Positions 6,070-13,382 of a DNA stretch of 13,664 nt are shown piece after piece (position 1 is the stretch's first letter; every line of letters begins with the position of its first letter). Origin of the DNA: Bacteroidota bacterium (lineage in GTDB: Bacteria > Bacteroidota > Bacteroidia > Bacteroidales > Prolixibacteraceae); the NCBI GenBank assembly GCA_013203755.1, contig JABMPI010000095.1, positions 1 through 13,664 of the forward strand, given 5' to 3'. The position numbers and the translations under genes were made by a program. The notes beneath the pieces were generated by a model. That model was not told the DNA's origin. It saw only the letters and a list, made by a program, of their open reading frames with translations, and ran no database searches.

Positions 6070-8994
6070 ATGTCTCAAATCAGTAAAATCCTACTTGTAT
6101 TTATTTCTGCCCTAATTTGTTTGAATGGGTATTCTCAAAACTGGGAAGACAAAATACAACAGCTTCCCAAAATATATGGGGCGTATGAAAATGGTATAAA
6201 AAACGATTGGCTTATTCAGAAACCTACTGAAAAGGCAAAGGCATTTAGAAATGAAGATAGCAATGAGTTAATTCTATCCAATGGTATTATTTCTCGTTCG
6301 TTTCGTTTAAGCCCAAACGCTGCAACCACGAGTTTAAAAGTCTTAAGCAAACAAGAAGAGCATATTCGTGCGGTAAAACCAGAAGCCATTATTTCGGTAA
6401 ATGGATTTACAGTAAATGTGGGTGGTTTAACCGGACAGCCGAACCTCGCTTTTTTGTATCCCGATTGGCTGAACGATTTACAAGCCGACCCGCTTGCATT
6501 TAAATTTACAGGCTTCGAAATTGGCACTCCCGAGAAACGTTTCGACTGGAAAAAAGTACGGCATTGTGCACCGGATGCCGAGTGGCCGCCAAAAGGGGTA
6601 AAGCTGCAAATGGATTATCAACTTTCCGACGTTTCGCCTGAAGATTTAATAGAACTCGCACAGGGAAGTAACATTGGAAGGAAAGAGATATACTACGATG
6701 ATTTTGCTACCATGGAAAATGTTTGGAAAATCCGTACCAGTTCAAGTCATGAAAGAAGTTCGTTTTTTAATGAAGGCAAACCCGGCGAGATTTATACGCC
6801 TAATAATACAGCTGTTTTTGCGGAATACGAATTACCTGCCGGAACAGGTTTGGTAGAAACATCGATTGATGCCGGAACCGATGTAAGTGGTTTTTGGGGA
6901 CCTGGAATTGCATTGGTTTGGACAGATCGTACCATAAAATTTAACATGCGCCCGGGAAATGAATCGGGATCGAAAAACAATGGTGCCTGGCGATTTACCG
7001 TTTTCGATGGGAAACGTGAAAATACCCGCGCCGGAGGAAAAGACAATGTTGATTTTGATGGAACCTGGTTTTTGCGCCTCCGAATTGATGGCACAAAAAT
7101 TTATTGCGAAGCTAAACCCAAAGGAGGTAAATGGAAAACCTACGAAACAATTGATTTTGAAAATGAGGTTCCTGATCCAATTTCGGTTAGAATTGGAAAG
7201 TTGGGACGAAATGCCTCTGGTGAGGATCATGATATTCCCGGAGAATTGGTCCGTTTAACCATAAATGAATTTTCGGCATATGGTAAATTAGATGAAAATG
7301 AAGTTCAAAAAATAAAATCGAAATTAAGCGATTTACAGAAGCTGGTAATATCTGTGAATTATGAATTGTACGATGCAGTCCCGGTAATGTCAAAATGGGT
7401 AACGGTAAAAAACAATTCAGAGGTACCTGTAAAAATCGACCAAATAATTTCTGAATATTTGGGCATTGCCGACCACAACCCATACAGTGGTTACCGCGAT
7501 CGCGAAGACTTAAAAATAAAACCTAATATTCATTTCGAAACCGATTATGCTTTTTCTGCCCAGAAAATAAAAGTAGGGAACAGGCATGTTGTGCATTGGG
7601 GAACTGACCAGGATTATGTTACCCAAATTTCGTGGATTCAGGACATCCCGAATACTATGCGAATTTATCCCGATAATGGTTATCATTTAAATGTTGCCTC
7701 AGGCGAATCATTCGAATCCATTCGTACATTTATGCTCCCTTTCGATTCGTATGACAAAGAACGCAAGGGGCTGGCACAGCGAAAAATGTACCGTACAATA
7801 GCTCCATGGGTTACCGAAAATCCAATGATGTTTCACATTACACGTTCGAAATGGGATGAATATACCAACGGAATTGACCAGGCTGCAGAAATTGGCTACG
7901 AAATGGTAAACTTCTCGTTTGGAAGTGGTTTTAATCCTGAAGATGAAAGTGAAAAGAACTATACGAAAATGAAAAAATATGCCGAATATGCCGATAGTAA
8001 AGGCATTAAAATCGGAACTTATTCTTTATTGGCATCGCGCAGGATTAGCGAAAAGGATGATGTGGTAAATCCAAATACAGGAAGGACAGGAGGTTTTGCA
8101 ACCTTCGGAAATTCACCTTGTTTAGAAAGTGAATGGGGCCACGAATATTTCCGTAAAATGTACCGCATGTTTTCCGAGACAGGTTTTATGACCTTTACCC
8201 ACGACGGTAGTTATCCGGGTGATGTGTGTGCTTCAATCGAGCATCCGGGACACGAAGGTTTGGGTGATTCGCAATACAAACAATGGAAAAGAATTACCGA
8301 CTTCTATAAATGGTGTAAAGCTCAGGGGGTATATTTAAGGGTACCCGATGTTTACTATTTATCCGGTTCAAACCAAAACGGTGTTGGTTACCGCGAAAAC
8401 AATTGGTCATTACCACGCCGCCATCAGCTAATTCATACCCGTCAAAATATTTTCGATGGAACCTGGGAAAGTACACCTTCCATGCGCTGGAGTTTTATTC
8501 CTTTGGCACAATACCATGGTGGTGGAGTCGCAGCAACCATTGAACCACTGAACGAACATCTCGACCACTACGAAATGATGTTGGTGAGTAATATTGGTTT
8601 GGGGATTCAATCAGCTTTGCGCGGACCTCGTTTGTACGATACCGAAACTACTAAGGCAATGGCAACTCGCGTAGTTAGCTGGTACAAAAAATACCGCGAT
8701 ATTCTCGAAAGCGATATTATTCATCTTCGCCGTGCCGATGGGCGTGACATTGATTATATGATGCACGTAAATCCCGATTTAAAGGAAAAGGGAGTTTTGC
8801 TTGTGTTTAACCCAACTGATAATGTAATTCGCAAGAAAATTAAAGTACCCTTATATTACACCGGATTAACAGAGCTTGCAAATATCAGGGAGCAGGAAAA
8901 TTCTACTCAACAATTTAAACTTAACCGCAATTATGAAATTGAAATCGAAGTAGAAGTTGCTCCTAACTGGTATAACTGGTACGTGATTGAATAA
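6070..8994 (+). CDS. GH36-like exported hydrolase with a concanavalin-like domain inserted in the N-terminal sandwich
   Basis: This is a probable alpha-glycosidase-type enzyme of 974 aa, exported by a Sec signal peptide (hydrophobic 7-19, cleavage likely after GYSQ at ~20-23). No lipobox is present, so unlike its neighbours it should be a soluble periplasmic or secreted protein. Residues ~60-200 begin a large beta-sandwich (LILSNGIISRSF). Residues ~206-405 form a separate jelly-roll-like module (YYDDFATMENVW at its start, IALVW, WRFTVFDG, WFLRLRIDG, VRIGKLGR). The sandwich then resumes at ~424-560 (YELYDAVPVMSKWVTVKNN). The TIM barrel covers ~585-860: FTHDGSYPGD (709-718), with Asp712 as nucleophile candidate, and GVGYRENNWSLPRRHQ (771-786), with Glu776 near the expected acid/base region. 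Residues ~880-974 are a C-terminal beta domain. The length exceeds usual GH36 (about 700) mainly because of the insert. The sulfatase gene follows after 32 bp. GH36-like is a fold-level call; the substrate is unknown. Confidence 0.65.
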   Translation: MSQISKILLVFISALICLNGYSQNWEDKIQQLPKIYGAYENGIKNDWLIQKPTEKAKAFRNEDSNELILSNGIISRSFRLSPNAATTSLKVLSKQEEHIRAVKPEAIISVNGFTVNVGGLTGQPNLAFLYPDWLNDLQADPLAFKFTGFEIGTPEKRFDWKKVRHCAPDAEWPPKGVKLQMDYQLSDVSPEDLIELAQGSNIGRKEIYYDDFATMENVWKIRTSSSHERSSFFNEGKPGEIYTPNNTAVFAEYELPAGTGLVETSIDAGTDVSGFWGPGIALVWTDRTIKFNMRPGNESGSKNNGAWRFTVFDGKRENTRAGGKDNVDFDGTWFLRLRIDGTKIYCEAKPKGGKWKTYETIDFENEVPDPISVRIGKLGRNASGEDHDIPGELVRLTINEFSAYGKLDENEVQKIKSKLSDLQKLVISVNYELYDAVPVMSKWVTVKNNSEVPVKIDQIISEYLGIADHNPYSGYRDREDLKIKPNIHFETDYAFSAQKIKVGNRHVVHWGTDQDYVTQISWIQDIPNTMRIYPDNGYHLNVASGESFESIRTFMLPFDSYDKERKGLAQRKMYRTIAPWVTENPMMFHITRSKWDEYTNGIDQAAEIGYEMVNFSFGSGFNPEDESEKNYTKMKKYAEYADSKGIKIGTYSLLASRRISEKDDVVNPNTGRTGGFATFGNSPCLESEWGHEYFRKMYRMFSETGFMTFTHDGSYPGDVCASIEHPGHEGLGDSQYKQWKRITDFYKWCKAQGVYLRVPDVYYLSGSNQNGVGYRENNWSLPRRHQLIHTRQNIFDGTWESTPSMRWSFIPLAQYHGGGVAATIEPLNEHLDHYEMMLVSNIGLGIQSALRGPRLYDTETTKAMATRVVSWYKKYRDILESDIIHLRRADGRDIDYMMHVNPDLKEKGVLLVFNPTDNVIRKKIKVPLYYTGLTELANIREQENSTQQFKLNRNYEIEIEVEVAPNWYNWYVIE

Positions 8995-9026
8995 AATAAT
9001 AAAGCAAATAATTTTAAAATAAAACC

Positions 9027-10517
9027 ATGTTTAGATTAATAAAAATAGCTTTTTTAATTGTACTCACATTTACAAGTTTTATTGGATGCAAGCAAAACAC
9101 TGCGAAACAACAACCAAATATTGTTTATATTTTATGCGACGATTTGGGGTATGGAGATATTCATGCTAATGCTCCAGCAACCGGTAAAATTCCAACACCA
9201 AATGTTGATAAATTAATAAGTGAAGGAATGAGGTTTACCAATGCGCATTCCGGTTCTTCTGTTTGTACTCCTACTCGTTATGGCTTGTTAACTGGTCGAT
9301 ATTCCTGGCGATCAAGATTGCAAGAAGGGGTTGTACAAGCAACCGAAGGTCCATTAATAGAAGCAGAAAGAATTACTGTAGCCGGTTTTCTAAAAACGCA
9401 AGGCTATCAAACAGGTATTGTGGGGAAGTGGCATCTGAATTACAGTTACCAGAATCCACACACAAAAGAAAAAATTATCCCTCCTAATTTAAACAAATCA
9501 TCTGGTGTGCCACTGGGAACCATCATCCCCGATGGGCCAATAACGCGTGGTTTTGACTATTTTTATGGGTTTCACCATATTGGTTCAATGAAAACAGTAG
9601 TTGAAAATGATAAAGTGATTAAAGAAATTGAGATGGAAGAGCTGTTGCCTTTATTAGGAAAACAAGCAGTAAATTTCATTAATGACAAAGCCGAAGATGC
9701 AAAAAATGGGAAACCGTTTTTTTTATATGTTCCACTTAGTTCTCCACATGGCCCGATAGTTCCTACTGAGGAGTGGATTGGTAAAAGTGGTTTAAATTTA
9801 TTTGGCGACTTTGTGATGCAAACAGATTGGACTGTTGGTCAAATAATTAATGCTTTAGAACAACAGGGGATTTCAGATAACACTCTGCTAATTTTTACTA
9901 GCGACAATGGAACATCACCTATTGCAAATTTCAAAGAATTAAATGATAAAGGACATTTTCCCACCGCAAATTTAAAAGGACACAAAGCCGATATTTGGGA
10001 TGGCGGGCACAGAGTACCTTTTGTTGTGCGTTGGGCAAATGGTAACGTACCAGCAGGTTCCGTTTCGGATCAATTAATTTGTCTTACAGATTTTATGCCT
10101 ACCTGTGCCGAATTGTTGGGGACTAAATTGCCCAAAAATACTGCGGCAGATGGTGTTAGTTTTTTTCCAGCTCTATTTCACAATAAAATATCAGATGAAA
10201 GAAAAGCTGTAGTCCACCATTCTGTAAACGGAAAATTTGCTATTCGTAAAGGAAAATGGAAACTTATATTTTGCAAAGGTTCTGGGGGTTGGTCTAATCC
10301 AACAGATGATAAAGCCGCAAAACTGGAATTACCAAAATATCAGCTTTACAATATGGAAACAGATATCTCTGAAAAAAACAACGTTTATACCGATTATCCT
10401 GAAATTGTGGAGGAGTTAAGCAACCTTCTGGAAGAATTAATAGCAAATGGAAGAAGTACTCCAGGCGAAAAAATAAAAAATGATGTCTCTATTGATATTT
10501 GGAAAATAAGTGAATAG
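9027..10517 (+). CDS. S1-family formylglycine sulfatase, lipoprotein
   Basis: This enzyme hydrolyses a sulfate ester from a carbohydrate. The lipoprotein signal ends FIGC with Cys21. The motif CTPTR at 80-84 matches the CxPxR signature, so Cys80 is converted to formylglycine, and LTGRY follows. Metal and sulfate ligands are all visible: DD 38-39, Arg84, Lys134 and His136 (GKWH), His241 (SSPHGP), DN 293-294 (TSDNGT), and Lys320 with GGHR 326-329. At 496 aa it is full length and should be active. As a Cys-type sulfatase in a probable anaerobe it would need an anaerobic sulfatase-maturating enzyme, not encoded here. The SSVCTPTRYGLLTGRYSWR context resembles S1 subfamilies acting on galactose- or N-acetylgalactosamine-type sulfates, but the subfamily cannot be fixed by eye. 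The gene follows the GH36-like gene by 32 bp, suggesting cotranscription and a sulfated substrate. Confidence 0.93.
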   Translation: MFRLIKIAFLIVLTFTSFIGCKQNTAKQQPNIVYILCDDLGYGDIHANAPATGKIPTPNVDKLISEGMRFTNAHSGSSVCTPTRYGLLTGRYSWRSRLQEGVVQATEGPLIEAERITVAGFLKTQGYQTGIVGKWHLNYSYQNPHTKEKIIPPNLNKSSGVPLGTIIPDGPITRGFDYFYGFHHIGSMKTVVENDKVIKEIEMEELLPLLGKQAVNFINDKAEDAKNGKPFFLYVPLSSPHGPIVPTEEWIGKSGLNLFGDFVMQTDWTVGQIINALEQQGISDNTLLIFTSDNGTSPIANFKELNDKGHFPTANLKGHKADIWDGGHRVPFVVRWANGNVPAGSVSDQLICLTDFMPTCAELLGTKLPKNTAADGVSFFPALFHNKISDERKAVVHHSVNGKFAIRKGKWKLIFCKGSGGWSNPTDDKAAKLELPKYQLYNMETDISEKNNVYTDYPEIVEELSNLLEELIANGRSTPGEKIKNDVSIDIWKISE

Positions 10518-10526
10518 TCATAAACT

Positions 10527-10553
10527 TGGAAAAACCGGTCAAACTGACCACCT
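10527..10553. mobile_element. Possible IS21-type terminal sequence, remnant
   Basis: Ten bases after the sulfatase stop lies TGGAAAAACCGGTCAAACTG followed by ACCACCT. It includes the near-symmetric core GGTCAAACTGACC (10537-10549). From memory, the reverse complement (GGTGGTCAGTTTGACCGG then TTTTTCCA) resembles ends of IS21-family elements common in Bacteroidota, which begin with TG and carry GGTCA-type repeats. No istA or istB transposase gene and no second end are seen, so at most this is a scar. The match is recalled, not searched. Confidence 0.35.
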
Positions 10554-10581
10554 CAAACGAAGAGACTTTTTCATGTTTTTG

Positions 10582-10630
10582 AACGCCTAAAGATCATTCT
10601 TCTCCAAAAAGAGTGAAGCAAATTGGCGTT
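10582..10630. repeat. Inverted repeat with inner hairpin
   Basis: AACGCC (10582-10587) and GGCGTT (10625-10630) are perfect inverted copies 37 bp apart. Inside them CTTCTC (10599-10604) can pair with GAG (10611-10613) and AAG (10616-10618), leaving a CAAAAA loop and a two-base bulge. This could be a weak folded RNA element or a leftover of mobile DNA. No T-run follows, so it is not a typical terminator. Confidence 0.35.
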
Positions 10631-10808
10631 GAGAAATTTGCCTTTAATTGTAAGAAATACAGGTTTTGTAGAAAGTGCCGATTGCACTTCAATTGATCAG
10701 TACATGGTTCATTTCGACAGGAAATCTTAAATTCTTTTGGGTGAAAGATATGCCGAGGAATTTGAAAAAATAGAATCTCAGATTGAGTAAAAACTAATCT
10801 CATTTTAT

Positions 10809-12089
10809 ATGATATTAATGAATTTATTAAAAAGCGTATTTAATTTTGAGGTAGAGAGAAGACTGCTCATAGCCTGTATTTTTCTTGTAACAATATCCTG
10901 TAGTAATGCAGATCAATCATCAGATAAACCTGTAATAGATCAATCTTTAATTATGGTAGATAATTTATTGTGGGATTTAGAGCTTTTGCAGAAAGTGCCA
11001 GAATTTGAATATTTAGATAGCACTTCGAAGGTGAGAGAAATCCTTTTTAAAGGGCCCGAATACCGTGGTGCAAGTACGAAAGTATTTGCCTATTATTCTA
11101 ATCCTGACATTTTAAAGACGGGCAAAAATCAGGGAAATAAATTTCCGGGGGTAGTTTTAATTTCCGGGGGCAGCCAGCCAGCCATGAGTGAGTGGGTAGA
11201 ACGATGGGCACATGAGGGCTATGCTGCCATTACCTGCGATTATGGAAATACCAGAATGTCAGAAGAATGTGGACCAGTCCCAAATTCGTTGGAAGAACGT
11301 TTAGCCGAAATATACGACTCTATTTCAAATGGTCCAAAAGCGGTACGTGCGTATCGAACGGCAGCAATATCAATATTGGCTCATACACTGTTACTTAATT
11401 TTCCTGAAGTCGAGAAAGATAAAACTGCAGTTACAGGAATAAGTTGGGGTGGTTTTCAAACGTGCATAGTTTCAGGCATCGACAATCGTTTTAAAGCTGC
11501 TGCGCCCGTTTATGGCTGTACTTTTCACGATGAAATTAGATTTAAAAAATATTTTGATAACATGACAAAGGAAGATAAAGCACTTTGGATGAATAAAATC
11601 GATCCCAAAAATTATCTTATTTATTCACAGTGTCCTACTCTTTTTATCAATGGTAATAACGATGGCTGTTTCGATATTGTTCCATTTAATAAAACTACGA
11701 AACTAATTCCTGAGCAAAACAGATACCTTAGGATTACTCCAAATATGGGACACGATCATCCTGTTGGTTGGCGTCCAAGGGAAATTGCCCTTTTCTTTAA
11801 TTCCATTTTTATGGGTGGTGTTCCACTTCCCAAAATCACAGACATTAAAAAAACAGCTTCAACAATTAATTTTACATACAAGTGTGCTGTATCGTTAAAA
11901 ACAGCCCATTTCTATTATTCTAACGATACATTAAATATAAATGCAAATCGTATTTGGAAATCAATTCCGGCAAAAATATTTGAAGGAGAAATAGAATGTC
12001 CTTATCCTAAAGAAGGGTTTCATTTGGGTTTTCTGTACAGTACAGATGTTATGGACTTAGGGATTTCCAGCGAATTAATTATCAATTAA
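10809..12089 (+). CDS. Alpha/beta-hydrolase lipoprotein, acetylxylan-esterase/dienelactone-hydrolase-like
   Basis: This is a probable serine esterase that removes acyl groups from glycans or their fragments. The N-terminus is long for a signal (Met1 to Cys31, lipobox TISC). Met4 at 10818 is an equally possible start and neither has a clear ribosome-binding site. The alpha/beta-hydrolase core spans ~100-335. The catalytic set is visible: nucleophile Ser212 in GISWGG, Asp285 in NGNNDG, and His315 in NMGHDH. LISGGSQPA (117-125) fits the oxyanion loop. Residues ~340-426 form an extra beta domain. The set resembles prolyl-oligopeptidase/acetylxylan-esterase-type hydrolases and, with its C-terminal beta domain, PhoPQ-regulated-like proteins. 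The next gene starts 17 bp later, so these two are likely cotranscribed. The acyl group and substrate are unknown; a peptidase role is less likely in this context. Confidence 0.75.
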   Translation: MILMNLLKSVFNFEVERRLLIACIFLVTISCSNADQSSDKPVIDQSLIMVDNLLWDLELLQKVPEFEYLDSTSKVREILFKGPEYRGASTKVFAYYSNPDILKTGKNQGNKFPGVVLISGGSQPAMSEWVERWAHEGYAAITCDYGNTRMSEECGPVPNSLEERLAEIYDSISNGPKAVRAYRTAAISILAHTLLLNFPEVEKDKTAVTGISWGGFQTCIVSGIDNRFKAAAPVYGCTFHDEIRFKKYFDNMTKEDKALWMNKIDPKNYLIYSQCPTLFINGNNDGCFDIVPFNKTTKLIPEQNRYLRITPNMGHDHPVGWRPREIALFFNSIFMGGVPLPKITDIKKTASTINFTYKCAVSLKTAHFYYSNDTLNINANRIWKSIPAKIFEGEIECPYPKEGFHLGFLYSTDVMDLGISSELIIN

Positions 12090-12106
12090 ACAACAATTTT
12101 TTAATC

Positions 12107-13378
12107 ATGAAAAAGAAAATATTATACCTGACTGTTATCTCATTTTTCATATTGTCGTGTCAAACAAATCAAATTAAAAACCTTTCACTGGAAGGTAATT
12201 TGACTGCTAAAAATGTACTCTCAGCTCAATGTGATTTACCTGAAATTCTTAATGAAGTTGAGTATAGCTGGTATATATCCTCTTCTTCGGAAGGCGAATG
12301 GGAAAAATTACCTGGCATTTGGACTAACGAGATTATTTTACTGACTTCTTATGTGGACAAATATTTGAAATGCGAAATTAGCTGTAGCACAAAGGATAGT
12401 GATAAGAAAATCACAGCTTCAGTAATATCTTCTTCACCCATTGAAATTGAAGGTAATACAAATACCGATTGGTTGCTTGATGCCGGTTATGGGATTATGG
12501 TACATTATTTAAAACCCGCAATTGTTCCCGATGGTGGCTCTAAAGAATGGAATGAAGCTGTTAATAGCTTTAATGTAGAGCGATTTGCAAGCCAGGTAAA
12601 TGACGCCGGCGCAGGTTTTGTAATGTTTACCTTGGGGCAAAACTCCGGTTATTACTGTTCCCCAAATTCAACTTTCGACAATAAATTGGGTGTAAATCCA
12701 GGTGACCTTTGCTCGAAACGTGACTTACCAAAGGATTTGATAGCAGAGTTGAAAAAATATAACATCCCTTTGATATTATACTTACCGAGCAATCCGCCTG
12801 TTCGTAATGAATTGGTATCAGAGAAATTTCATTATCCTTTAAAAGACACAGCTACAAGTCAATACAATCAGCCTATTTTGGAAGATATGATTCGGGAATG
12901 GAGCTTGCGATACGGCACTGATGTGAAAGGATGGTGGTTTGATGGTTTGTACCAATGGAATAATATCCGTGATACCCGAATGGATATGTCGTTGAAACAC
13001 AACATCAGCACGCATACTTTAGCAGCAAAAGCAGGTAATAAAAATAGCATTGTAAGCTACAATTACGGATTTGGTAAAATACGGGTAAATACGCCATACT
13101 GCGACTACAGCTCGGGTGAAAAGAGGACCATTGATGAATTGCCATCAGAAAGGTGGGTTACCGATGGTGTACAATGGTTTTTATTTACTTATCTGGGTGA
13201 GAAATGGGGAGGACATGGCTTGCAATTTGAATCACAAGAACTTGTTAATAAAGTTGAACAGATTGTAAAAAACAAAGGTGTATTATGTCTTGAAGTGGTT
13301 ACCAGCCCTGAAGGAGAAATTCTTCCGCATCATCTGGATCAGATTATAGAGGTGGGTAAAAAAATACATAAAATTTAA
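12107..13378 (+). CDS. Divergent GH29-like (alpha-L-fucosidase superfamily) lipoprotein with N-terminal Ig-like domain
   Basis: This is a lipid-anchored TIM-barrel glycosidase candidate. The signal peptide ends ILSC with Cys18. Residues ~26-115 form an Ig-like beta-sandwich (YSWYIS at 53-58, KYLKCEIS at 85-92). Residues ~120-423 resemble the catalytic barrel of GH29: YGIMVHYL (128-135) parallels the GIFIHWG motif, FNVERFASQVNDAGAGFVMF (155-174) parallels the next helix and strand, and GWWFDG (275-280) places Asp279 where the GH29 nucleophile lies. The usual KHHDGF motif is replaced by LGQNSGYY (176-183), so two conserved His are missing. At 423 aa with the extra domain the catalytic part (about 300 aa) is short, and no GH29 C-terminal sandwich is seen. 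It sits 17 bp after the esterase-like gene and 4 bp before the next gene. Fucosidase activity is uncertain; a related but distinct specificity is possible. Confidence 0.6.
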   Translation: MKKKILYLTVISFFILSCQTNQIKNLSLEGNLTAKNVLSAQCDLPEILNEVEYSWYISSSSEGEWEKLPGIWTNEIILLTSYVDKYLKCEISCSTKDSDKKITASVISSSPIEIEGNTNTDWLLDAGYGIMVHYLKPAIVPDGGSKEWNEAVNSFNVERFASQVNDAGAGFVMFTLGQNSGYYCSPNSTFDNKLGVNPGDLCSKRDLPKDLIAELKKYNIPLILYLPSNPPVRNELVSEKFHYPLKDTATSQYNQPILEDMIREWSLRYGTDVKGWWFDGLYQWNNIRDTRMDMSLKHNISTHTLAAKAGNKNSIVSYNYGFGKIRVNTPYCDYSSGEKRTIDELPSERWVTDGVQWFLFTYLGEKWGGHGLQFESQELVNKVEQIVKNKGVLCLEVVTSPEGEILPHHLDQIIEVGKKIHKI

Positions 13379-13382
13379 TATC

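Larger units (their letters stand above)
10518..10808. other. 291-bp spacer between the two halves of the cluster, probable insertion scar
   Basis: This is the longest gene-free stretch in the window. Reading both strands I find no intact gene; the 69-codon minus-strand frame at 10594-10803 has no family features. It contains an insertion-sequence-end-like segment near 10527-10553 and an inverted repeat at 10582-10630. A broken plus-strand stretch (10632-10700) reads KFAFNCKKYRFCRKC and is followed by stops in frame. It recalls a zinc-ribbon of a transposase but is too short to assign. The spacer may also hold the promoter for the 10809 gene group; no clear promoter motif was found. Confidence 0.45.

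Noticed and set aside
10582..10630. Inverted repeat considered as an integron attC site
   Set aside because: The arm ends do not match the GTTRRRY/RYYYAAC core sites and no integrase or cassette array is visible.
10594..10803. 69-codon minus-strand open frame in the 291-bp spacer
   Set aside because: No recognisable motif, no homology I can name, and it would converge on the sulfatase; composition looks like spacer or decayed sequence.
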